A DNA stretch of 64,000 nucleotides from Jiangella alba (GTDB taxonomy: Bacteria > Actinomycetota > Actinomycetes > Jiangellales > Jiangellaceae). The position numbers and the translations under genes are program-made. Within the stretch, counting starts at the first letter, position 1; every line of letters starts with the position of its first letter. The notes beneath the pieces were generated by a model. That model was not told where the DNA came from. It saw nothing but the letters and a program-made list of their open reading frames with translations, and did no database searches. The stretch covers positions 1,736,001 through 1,800,000 of the forward strand of contig NZ_FNUC01000004.1 of NCBI RefSeq assembly GCF_900106035.1, given 5' to 3'. This document shows, piece by piece, positions 51,937 through 58,780 of this stretch.

Positions 51937-53118
51937 GTGGATGTGGATGCCGTGACAGCCGGAGCGCTGGCCGCGTGTGTCGGCGCAGCGGTCGGCCTCG
52001 CGGCGGGTCTGGCGTTCAAGGCCAGCGAGCGCGCGCAGCACCCGCCTGAGCCGCCACGTACCTCCCGTGTGCCCGAGGGCGTCGACGAGGTGCTGTCGGT
52101 GCTGCGCTCCAGCGCCATCGTTCTCGACAGCGCCCTCGACGTCGTGAAGGCCAGCCCGTCGGCGTACGCGTTCGGGCTGGTCCGGCACGATCGCGTGGCC
52201 GTGCCGGAGCTGGTCGAGCTGACCGAGCGGGTCCGCCGCGACGGCCAGATCCGCGAGGTCCAGCTGGAGATCCCGCGCTCGCGCGACACCACCCAGACGC
52301 TGTACGTGTCGGCCAGGGTGGCTCCGCTCAACAGCAAGCTGCTGCTGGCGCTGGTCGAGGACCGCACCCACGAGATCCGCGTCGACGAGGTCCGCCGCGA
52401 CTTCGTCGCCAACGTGTCACACGAGCTGAAGACGCCCGTCGGCGCGCTGCTGCTGCTCGCCGAGGCGGTCGAGGACGCCAAGGACGACCCCGAGGCCGTG
52501 CAGCGCTTCGCCGAGCGCATGCAGCGTGAGGGCGCCCGGCTCACCCGGCTGGTGCAGGAGATCATCGACCTCTCCCGGCTGCAGTACGACGACCCCGTCG
52601 CGTCGCCCCAGTCGGTCGACGTCGACAGCGTCGTCGAGGCGGCCCTCGACCGGAGCCGGGTCGAGGCCGAGAAGAACAAGATCCGGCTGACCTCCGGCGG
52701 CACGCCGGGGCTGCAGGTGCTGGGCAACGTCGAGCAGCTGGTCATCGCGCTGGGCAACCTGGTCGAGAACGCGGTGAACTACAGCCCGCCCAACACCCGG
52801 GTCGCGGTCGGCGTCCGCCGCCGCGACGACCTCGTCGAGGTCAGCGTCACCGACCAGGGGTTCGGCATCGCCGAGAGCGAGCTGGACCGCATCTTCGAGC
52901 GGTTCTACCGCGTCGATCCGGCCCGTTCCAGGGCCACCGGAGGCACCGGCCTGGGACTGTCCATCGTCAAGCACATCGCCGCCAGCCATGGCGGCGAGGT
53001 AGGCGTGTGGAGCGTGCAGGGAGCAGGGTCCACCTTCACCCTGCGACTGCCGCTGCACCCGCACCGAACCGGGCAACCGTCCGCGTTCGAGACGCCAGTT
53101 GGTAAGGAGACGCCGTGA
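51937..53118 (+). CDS. senX3: Phosphate-sensing histidine kinase SenX3
   Basis: 393 residues. Single N-terminal membrane helix (about 8-28), a PAS-like region (40-140), HisKA with FVANVSHELKTPVGALLLLAEAVEDA (phospho-acceptor His about 160) and the ATPase domain with NLVENAVNYSPPNT, DQGFGIAESELDRIFERFYRVD and GGTGLGLSIVKHI. GTG 51937 is used; GTG 51943 and 51952 are close alternatives. The stop overlaps the regX3 start (GTGA). Confidence 0.93.
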   Translation: MDVDAVTAGALAACVGAAVGLAAGLAFKASERAQHPPEPPRTSRVPEGVDEVLSVLRSSAIVLDSALDVVKASPSAYAFGLVRHDRVAVPELVELTERVRRDGQIREVQLEIPRSRDTTQTLYVSARVAPLNSKLLLALVEDRTHEIRVDEVRRDFVANVSHELKTPVGALLLLAEAVEDAKDDPEAVQRFAERMQREGARLTRLVQEIIDLSRLQYDDPVASPQSVDVDSVVEAALDRSRVEAEKNKIRLTSGGTPGLQVLGNVEQLVIALGNLVENAVNYSPPNTRVAVGVRRRDDLVEVSVTDQGFGIAESELDRIFERFYRVDPARSRATGGTGLGLSIVKHIAASHGGEVGVWSVQGAGSTFTLRLPLHPHRTGQPSAFETPVGKETP

Positions 53119-53795
53119 CCCGCGTGCTCGTCGTCGAGGATGAGGATTCGTTCAGCGACGCCCTGTCGTACATGCTCCGGAAGGAGGGGTTCGAGGTCGC
53201 CGTCTCCGTGACCGGCGACGACGCCCTCGACGAGTTCGACCGGGGCGGGGCCGACCTGGTCCTGCTCGACCTCATGCTGCCGGGCCTGTCCGGGACCGAG
53301 GTGTGCCGCCAGCTGCGGCAGCGCTCGAACGTCCCGGTCATCATGCTGACCGCCAAGGACTCCGAGGTCGACAAGGTCGTCGGGCTCGAACTGGGCGCCG
53401 ACGACTACGTCACCAAGCCGTTCTCCTCGCGCGAGCTGGTCGCGCGCATCCGGGCGGTGCTGCGCCGCGGCACCGAGCCCGCCGAGGCCAGCCAGGCGGT
53501 CCTGGGCGCCGGCCCGGTCCGCATGGACGTCGACCGCCACGTCGTCACCGTCAACGGCAGCTCCGTCCGGCTGCCGCTGAAGGAGTTCGAGCTGCTCGAG
53601 CTGCTGCTGCGCAACGCCGGCCGGGTGCTCACCCGGGCCCAGCTGATCGACCGCATCTGGGGCGCCGACTACGTGGGCGACACCAAGACGCTGGACGTGC
53701 ACGTGAAGCGGCTGCGGGCGAAGATCGAGCCCGACCCGGCGGCGCCGACCTACCTGCTGACGGTGCGCGGCCTCGGCTACAAGCTCGAGGCCTGA
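53115..53795 (+). CDS. regX3: Response regulator RegX3
   Basis: 226 residues. Receiver domain with VEDEDSF acidic pocket, phospho-acceptor Asp in LVLLDLMLPGLSG (about 51), Lys in GADDYVTKPFSSREL, then an OmpR/PhoB-type winged helix (about 130-226) with LPLKEFELLELLLRNAGRVLTRAQLI. Activates phosphate-starvation genes. GTG start with AAGGAG upstream. Its last 19 bp overlap the convergent SnoaL-like gene. Confidence 0.94.
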   Translation: MTRVLVVEDEDSFSDALSYMLRKEGFEVAVSVTGDDALDEFDRGGADLVLLDLMLPGLSGTEVCRQLRQRSNVPVIMLTAKDSEVDKVVGLELGADDYVTKPFSSRELVARIRAVLRRGTEPAEASQAVLGAGPVRMDVDRHVVTVNGSSVRLPLKEFELLELLLRNAGRVLTRAQLIDRIWGADYVGDTKTLDVHVKRLRAKIEPDPAAPTYLLTVRGLGYKLEA

Positions 53796-54139
53796 ACGGG
53801 CACGACGTACGAGTCGACCTGGGCGATCAGGTCGTCGCGGAACGTGAAGAGGTCGCTGTAGACGAACCGGAACGGGCCGTGCTCACGGTGCCGCCCGGCG
53901 CCCGTGCCGGTCACGACGACGACGTCGCCGGCGTCGACCGTGCGCTCGACGGTCAGCGTGGGGCTGCCCTCGAACGCCGGGTTCTCGATCTCGTCGTCGA
54001 ACTCCGCCTTGCCGTGCGTGCTGCGCCAGCCGTGCACGTGCCAGACGACGTCGTCGGTGAGGCAGGCGAGGATCGACGCGTGGTCGCTGCGGCGGAAGCC
54101 GTCCAGGTAGCGGTGGACGAGCTGCTCTCGGGTGGTCAT
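53777..54139 (-). CDS. SnoaL-like/nuclear transport factor 2-like protein
   Basis: 120 residues. SnoaL-like cone fold: REQLVHRYLDGFRRSDHASILACLTDDVVWHV (4-35), VVVVTGTGAG and the final FTFRDDLIAQVDSYVV strand. Third gene of an ArsR-SRPBCC-SnoaL operon with 4-bp overlaps, a common arrangement for small ligand-binding proteins of unknown substrate. Ends within the regX3 coding sequence. Confidence 0.83.
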   Translation of the reverse strand: MTTREQLVHRYLDGFRRSDHASILACLTDDVVWHVHGWRSTHGKAEFDDEIENPAFEGSPTLTVERTVDAGDVVVVTGTGAGRHREHGPFRFVYSDLFTFRDDLIAQVDSYVVPVQASSL

Positions 54140-54588
54140 CGGGTGCTCCCAGGGGTGGCGAGGACGGTGGCGAGGTGGTCGAGGATGCCGGCCAGGCCGG
54201 CGCGGGCCGGTTCGGTGCGCAGCTCCGGCGGCAGCCGTCGCTGGTGCACGACGACGGTGGTGCCGGCGCCCGACGGCGTGAGGCGGATCTCGGTGGTGAT
54301 GCCGCTGTCTGGCTCGGTCAGCACCAGCAGCTCCGGCGGCTCGACGACGTCGTAGCGGAACCGCAGCCGGCGGCCGGAGCCGTCGGGTCCGCGGGTCTCC
54401 AGCTCGAACCATCCGCCGGCGCGCAGGTCGACGGTGACCGAGCCGGGCGGGACGGTGGCGTGGTCGCCGCCCCAGAACGCGGCCAGGTGCTCCGGCGTGG
54501 TGAACGCGGCCCACACCAGCGCCGGCTCGGCGTCGAGGTGGCGGGTGGCGATCAGCTGATCGCCGTCGAGGCGGGCGTGCGTCGTCAC
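54136..54588 (-). CDS. SRPBCC/AHSA1-like protein
   Basis: 150 residues. START/SRPBCC fold: LIATRHLDAEPALVWAAFTTPEHLAAFWGG (about 10-40), VDLRAGGWFELETRGPDG, HQRRLPPELRTEP and a C-terminal helix. Binds hydrophobic ligands in the family. GTG start 54588 overlaps the ArsR stop (GTGA), so cotranslated with the regulator. Confidence 0.86.
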   Translation of the reverse strand: MTTHARLDGDQLIATRHLDAEPALVWAAFTTPEHLAAFWGGDHATVPPGSVTVDLRAGGWFELETRGPDGSGRRLRFRYDVVEPPELLVLTEPDSGITTEIRLTPSGAGTTVVVHQRRLPPELRTEPARAGLAGILDHLATVLATPGSTR

Positions 54589-54920
54589 GGCTGCCGCACC
54601 CGGGCCAGGTGGTCCTCGAGGCGGTCGAGCCGCGACGCCCACTCGCGCTGCTGCTCGGCTATCCAGCCGGCCAGCTCCTGCAGCCGCTCGGCCTGCAGCG
54701 TGCACGGCCGCCGCTGCCCGTCGACCCGCTGCTGGATCAGCCCGCAGCGGCGCAGGATGCCGACGTGCCGGGAGACGGCCTGGTGGGTGAGGTCGAACGG
54801 CTCGGCCAGCTCGGTGACCGTCGCCTCGCCGCGGGCCAGCCGGGCGACGATGGCCCGGCGGGTGGGGTCGCCGAGGGCGGCGAAGGCGGCGTCGAGGTCG
54901 TCGTCGATGGCGGTGGGCAT
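54585..54920 (-). CDS. ArsR-family regulator of SRPBCC operon
   Basis: 111 residues. Winged helix FAALGDPTRRAIVARLARGEATVTELAEPFDLTHQAVSRHVGILRRCGLI (about 13-62). It lacks the Cys cluster of metal sensors, fitting the ArsR group that pairs with SRPBCC proteins. ATG 54920 is chosen; an in-frame TTG at 54956 lies inside the operator palindrome. Confidence 0.88.
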   Translation of the reverse strand: MPTAIDDDLDAAFAALGDPTRRAIVARLARGEATVTELAEPFDLTHQAVSRHVGILRRCGLIQQRVDGQRRPCTLQAERLQELAGWIAEQQREWASRLDRLEDHLARVRQP

Positions 54921-54933
54921 GCCGCCGAGCCTA

Positions 54934-54971
54934 TGTGCAACGAGATGCTTGCGCAAGCGATCTGTTGCACA
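54934..54971. promoter_or_regulatory. 38-bp dyad operator of the ArsR operon
   Basis: Outer arms TGTGCAAC (54934-54941) and GTTGCACA (54964-54971) are perfect inverted repeats around a central TTGCGCAA (54949-54956), all sharing one dyad axis. It begins 14 bp upstream of the ArsR start. Very likely the ArsR autoregulatory operator. Confidence 0.72.
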
Positions 54972-55019
54972 AGCCGATGTGCGGAACCGCGCCCGGTGCG
55001 ACGGCGCCCGGCCCGGCGG

Positions 55020-55580
55020 TTACGGCGTCGCGGTGCTGGTGGGCTCTTCCGTCGGCTGGTCGCCAGGGGTCTCCGTGGGCCCGTCCGTGGGCTCTTCGGT
55101 GCCGGGCGCCGGCTCGGCCGGCAGTGCCTCGGCATAGGCGCCCTCGGCCGGGCGGACCAGCGCCTGGACGGTGGTGCGCGGCGCGTTCTCGAAGCGGAAC
55201 TCGACCGAGACGGTGTAGCCGGGGACGGCGTCGACGTCGAAGCCGTCGACGCGGTCGGCGTCGGGGCCGAGGTCGGCCACGCCGCTGACCGGGAGCTCGA
55301 GCGGGCCGTCGGCGATGTCGGCGGTGACGTCGCCGATGCGGACCTCGGCCAGTTCGTCGTCGTTGTCGCCGCGGTTGGTGAGGGTGGCGATGACGGTGGC
55401 CGTGCCGTCGCCGTCGGAGACGACCTGGACGTTGCGCAGGCCGATGTCGCCGGCCTCGGCGTTGATGCCGTTGTCTGCCGAGTACCACCGCTGGGTCTGT
55501 TCGTGGATGCTGCAGCCGGCCGCGCCCAGCATCAGGACGGGGGCGGCGGCGAGAACCAGACGCCGGACAGCAACCTTCAC
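55020..55580 (-). CDS. Putative lipoprotein, unknown function
   Basis: 186 residues. Lipobox LGAAGC at about residues 18-23. The mature domain (about 30-145) reads as an Ig-like beta sandwich (IGLRNVQVVSDGDGTATVIATLTNRG, VDAVPGYTVSVEFRFEN), followed by a Pro/Glu/Thr-rich tail. GTG 55580 is preferred because GGAG then lies 6 nt upstream; GTG 55583 is also possible. Divergent from carD. Confidence 0.75.
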   Translation of the reverse strand: MKVAVRRLVLAAAPVLMLGAAGCSIHEQTQRWYSADNGINAEAGDIGLRNVQVVSDGDGTATVIATLTNRGDNDDELAEVRIGDVTADIADGPLELPVSGVADLGPDADRVDGFDVDAVPGYTVSVEFRFENAPRTTVQALVRPAEGAYAEALPAEPAPGTEEPTDGPTETPGDQPTEEPTSTATP

Positions 55581-55817
55581 CACGTGCTCCTCGAAAGCGC
55601 GCTCACACTGGACAGACCGCGGACCACAGTACCGGCGCCGTCCGGGCGGCCGGTCACCGGCACCCGCTCCTACCTGGTGGGACGGCAAGATCGACGACCT
55701 TGGAAAGGGGCTAAACGGACACTACGGATCGACTCCCGGCCGCGTATGACGAGCGACCGCAGCACGCCGAATGGGCTTTTGTCAACCCCCATCACTGGCG
55801 CTGACCAGCACAAACGC

Positions 55818-55847
55818 TTATCCGGGTCGTGAAAATCGTGCTATCAT
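55818..55847 (+). promoter_or_regulatory. Candidate carD promoter TTATCC-N18-TATCAT
   Basis: TATCAT at 55842-55847 is a good -10 element, 26 bp before the carD ATG; TTATCC at 55818-55823 is a weak -35. The 293-bp region 55581-55873 shows no gene; it is AT-richer here than around it. Confidence 0.45.
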
Positions 55848-55873
55848 CGGTGGGGGAAAGGGGACAGGAACAC

Positions 55874-56356
55874 ATGACTTTCAAGGTCGGCGAAACGGTT
55901 GTCTACCCCCATCACGGGGCCGCGCTCATCGAGGCGATCGAGTCCCGGGTCATCAAAGGAGAGGAACGTCAGTACCTCGTCCTCAAGGTCACGCAAGGCG
56001 ACCTGACCGTTCGCGTTCCGGCGGACAACGTCGACCTCGTCGGCGTGCGCGATGTCGTCAACCAGGAAGGGCTCGATCGCGTCTTCGAGGTGCTGCGCCT
56101 GCCGCACACCGAAGAGCCCACCAACTGGTCGCGCCGGTACAAGGCGAATCTCGAGAAGCTGGCGTCCGGCGACGTCATCAAGGTCGCCGAGGTCGTCCGC
56201 GATCTCTGGCGGCGCGAGCGCGACCGCGGGCTGTCCGCGGGCGAGAAGCGCATGCTGGCCAAGGCCCGCCAGGTGCTCGTCTCCGAACTGGCCCTGGCCG
56301 AGAACACCAACGAGGACAAGGCCGAGACACTGCTCGACGAGGTCCTTGCAGGCTGA
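55874..56356 (+). CDS. carD: RNA polymerase-binding regulator CarD
   Basis: 160 residues. N-terminal RNAP-interaction (TRCF-like) domain opening [21 protein letters not shown], then a helical DNA-binding domain with [33 protein letters not shown] and [22 protein letters not shown]. Stabilises open promoter complexes, mainly at rRNA genes; essential in mycobacteria. ATG 55874 gives the standard length. Upstream of ispD-ispF, a conserved order. Confidence 0.96.
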   Translation: MTFKVGETVVYPHHGAALIEAIESRVIKGEERQYLVLKVTQGDLTVRVPADNVDLVGVRDVVNQEGLDRVFEVLRLPHTEEPTNWSRRYKANLEKLASGDVIKVAEVVRDLWRRERDRGLSAGEKRMLAKARQVLVSELALAENTNEDKAETLLDEVLAG

Positions 56357-56388
56357 CACACGCGCGTCGAACGGGGCATGATCCCGTC

Positions 56389-57069
56389 GTGAGCGTTGCG
56401 TGCATCGTGGTCGCCGCCGGTCGTGGCGAGCGACTGGGCGAAGGTCGCCCGAAGGCGTTCGTCGACATCGGCGGACGTCCCCTGGTCTGGCATGCGCTGC
56501 GGGCCGCCTCCGCCGCCGCGCGAGTGACACACGTCGTCGTGGTGGCGCCCGACGGCATGGAGGACGATCCCGCGCTGGCCGGTGCGGCCGCCGTCGTCCC
56601 GGGCGGGTCGACGCGGCAGCACTCGGTCGCGAACGGGCTGGCGGCGCTGCCCGCCGACACCGAGGCCGTGCTGGTGCACGACGCCGCCCGCTGCCTGGCG
56701 CCGCCCGAGCTGTTCGACGCCGTCGCCGCCGACGTCCTGGCCGGGCACGACGCCGTCATCCCGGGCCTGCCGGTGGTCGACACCCTGAAGGTGGTCGACG
56801 CCGCCGGCATGGTCACCGCGACACCCGACCGCGCCGCGCTGCGCGCCGTCCAGACACCGCAGGGCTTCGGCCGCGGCGTCCTCGAGCGGGCGCACGCGGC
56901 CGCCGTCGAGCGCGGCGACGTCGACGCACCCGACGACGGCGTGCTGGTCGAGCGGCTCGGGCTGGCGGTGCACGTCGTCGCGGGGCACGCCGACGCGTTC
57001 AAGGTGACCCGGCCGCAGGACCTCCTGCTCGCGTCGGCGGTGCTCGCACGGCGGGCGGCCGCCGTATGA
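56389..57069 (+). CDS. ispD: 2-C-methyl-D-erythritol 4-phosphate cytidylyltransferase
   Basis: 226 residues. Third step of the MEP isoprenoid pathway. Nucleotide-binding [46 protein letters not shown] and the C-terminal [14 protein letters not shown] start 56389, 32 bp after carD. Overlaps ispF by 4 bp. Confidence 0.95.
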   Translation: MSVACIVVAAGRGERLGEGRPKAFVDIGGRPLVWHALRAASAAARVTHVVVVAPDGMEDDPALAGAAAVVPGGSTRQHSVANGLAALPADTEAVLVHDAARCLAPPELFDAVAADVLAGHDAVIPGLPVVDTLKVVDAAGMVTATPDRAALRAVQTPQGFGRGVLERAHAAAVERGDVDAPDDGVLVERLGLAVHVVAGHADAFKVTRPQDLLLASAVLARRAAAV

Positions 57070-57533
57070 CCCGGGTCGGGCTGGGCGTCGACGTCCACCG
57101 CATCGAGCCCGGCCGTCCGTGCTGGGTGGCCGGGCTGCACTGGCCGGACGAACCGGCCGGTCCGGTCGGCCACTCCGACGGCGACGTCGCCGCGCACGCC
57201 GTCTGCGACGCGCTGCTGTCCGCCGCCGGCCTGGGCGACCTCGGCGCCGTCTTCGGCACCGACCGCCCGGAGTGGGCCGGGGCCTCCGGCGTCGCGCTGC
57301 TCGGCGAGACCGCCCGGCTGGTGCGGGCCGCGTCGTTCACCATCGCCAACGCGTCGGTCCAGGTCATCGGCGTCCGCCCGCGCGTCGGCACCCGCCGCGA
57401 CGAGGCCCAGGCCGTGCTGTCCGACGCCATCGGCGCGCCGGTCAGCGTCAGCGGCACCACCACCGACGGCCTCGGCCTCACCGGCCGCGGCGAGGGCCTC
57501 GCCGCCGTCGCCACCGCCCTGCTACTCGGCTGA
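57066..57533 (+). CDS. ispF: 2-C-methyl-D-erythritol 2,4-cyclodiphosphate synthase
   Basis: 155 residues. Fifth step of the MEP pathway. Zinc ligands DVH (about 9-11) and the His of [17 protein letters not shown], then [18 protein letters not shown] at the C-terminus. Start ATG overlaps ispD. Ten bases from the convergent antiporter; a GGCTGA/TCAGCC stem spans both stop codons. Confidence 0.95.
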   Translation: MTRVGLGVDVHRIEPGRPCWVAGLHWPDEPAGPVGHSDGDVAAHAVCDALLSAAGLGDLGAVFGTDRPEWAGASGVALLGETARLVRAASFTIANASVQVIGVRPRVGTRRDEAQAVLSDAIGAPVSVSGTTTDGLGLTGRGEGLAAVATALLLG

Positions 57534-57543
57534 TCCCCTGAGC

Positions 57544-58725
57544 TCAGCCGCGCCGGTGCTCCTGTGGCGGGCCGACGAGTCGCAGCGCGATCGCCGGCAG
57601 GACCAACACCGACAGCATTCCGGCGCCCACGAGCGCGCTCGACATGCCGGACGACAACACCCCCTCGTCCTGCGCGATCTGCGTGATGACCACGAGCAGT
57701 GGCAGGGCGGTCGCCGCCAGCAGCCCCGCTGCCGTCGCGGAGCGAGCACCCAGGACCTGGACCTGCAGCAGGCCCGCCGGGCCACCGCGCACGGCGACGA
57801 AGAGCACGAGGAACACCGGCACCAACGCCAGCGTCGACGGGTCCGCCAGCGCGTCGACGTCGAAGCGCACGCCGCTGACGATGAAGAAGATCGGGATGAG
57901 GAAACCGAACCCGATGCCCTCGAGTCGTGCGAGCACCTCGTCGGACTCGCGGGGGACGCCGGTGTCCAGGAAGAGGTGGATCACGACGCCGGACGCGAAC
58001 GCGCCCATCACGGGGTCGAGGTCGAGGCTCTCCGCGAGCGCCACCATGGCGACGGAGACGAACACGCAGAAGCGGACCGCCACCTGGGCGCTGGTCCCGA
58101 GCGTCACGGTGACCAGCCGGGCCACGGCCGGGTGCCGCGGTCGCCGAGCCAGTGCGGCCGCGCCTCCCGCGACCAGCGCGAAGACCAGCAGTACCGCCGT
58201 CGTATGGGCGGGGCGCTCGCCGCTCAACGCGAAGGCGATCGCGACGATCGGCAGGAACTCGCCGGTCGCGCCGACGGCCATGAACCGGGTCCCGAAGTCG
58301 GTGCCGAGCAATCCGCGGTCGCGCAGCACGGGCAGGACGACGCCGAGCGTCGTCGTGGTCAGAGCCAGCCCGACCACCAGCCCGGCGTCGGTGCCGGCGA
58401 TCAGCAGTCCCACCCCGATGCCGAGGACCAGTGAGACGAGCCAGGCCGCCGCGGCCGCCCCGAGCGGCGCACCGCGGATGCGCGCGTACTTCAGCTCGTA
58501 GCCGGCGAGCAGCATGAGGAACGCCAGCCCGAGATCGGACAGCGCGTCGACGACGCCGGTCGGGCGCACCCAGTCGAGCACCGCCGGGCCGATGAGGATG
58601 CCGAGCCCGATCTGCAGGACGACCGACGGCACCATGACCACCCGGGAGAGCCGGTCGGCGACGATCGGCGCCAGCACGGCGACCGCGAGGACCACGGTCA
58701 GCATCACCGACGACTCGCTGGTCAC
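57544..58725 (-). CDS. Cation:proton antiporter (CPA2 type)
   Basis: 393 residues, about 12 membrane helices. LGLAFLMLLAGYELKYARIRG (about 66-86) and the transport helix ALTTTTLGVVLPVLRDRGLLGTDFG are typical of Na+/H+ exchanger-domain (KefB-like) proteins, but no TrkA/RCK domain follows. Possible role in pH or potassium homeostasis. GTG start 58725. Confidence 0.88.
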   Translation of the reverse strand: MTSESSVMLTVVLAVAVLAPIVADRLSRVVMVPSVVLQIGLGILIGPAVLDWVRPTGVVDALSDLGLAFLMLLAGYELKYARIRGAPLGAAAAAWLVSLVLGIGVGLLIAGTDAGLVVGLALTTTTLGVVLPVLRDRGLLGTDFGTRFMAVGATGEFLPIVAIAFALSGERPAHTTAVLLVFALVAGGAAALARRPRHPAVARLVTVTLGTSAQVAVRFCVFVSVAMVALAESLDLDPVMGAFASGVVIHLFLDTGVPRESDEVLARLEGIGFGFLIPIFFIVSGVRFDVDALADPSTLALVPVFLVLFVAVRGGPAGLLQVQVLGARSATAAGLLAATALPLLVVITQIAQDEGVLSSGMSSALVGAGMLSVLVLPAIALRLVGPPQEHRRG

Positions 58726-58780
58726 GGCCCACCCCCCAAGCGTTCCGTACGCCCAATCTAGGGGGTGGCGGCGGCGATGG

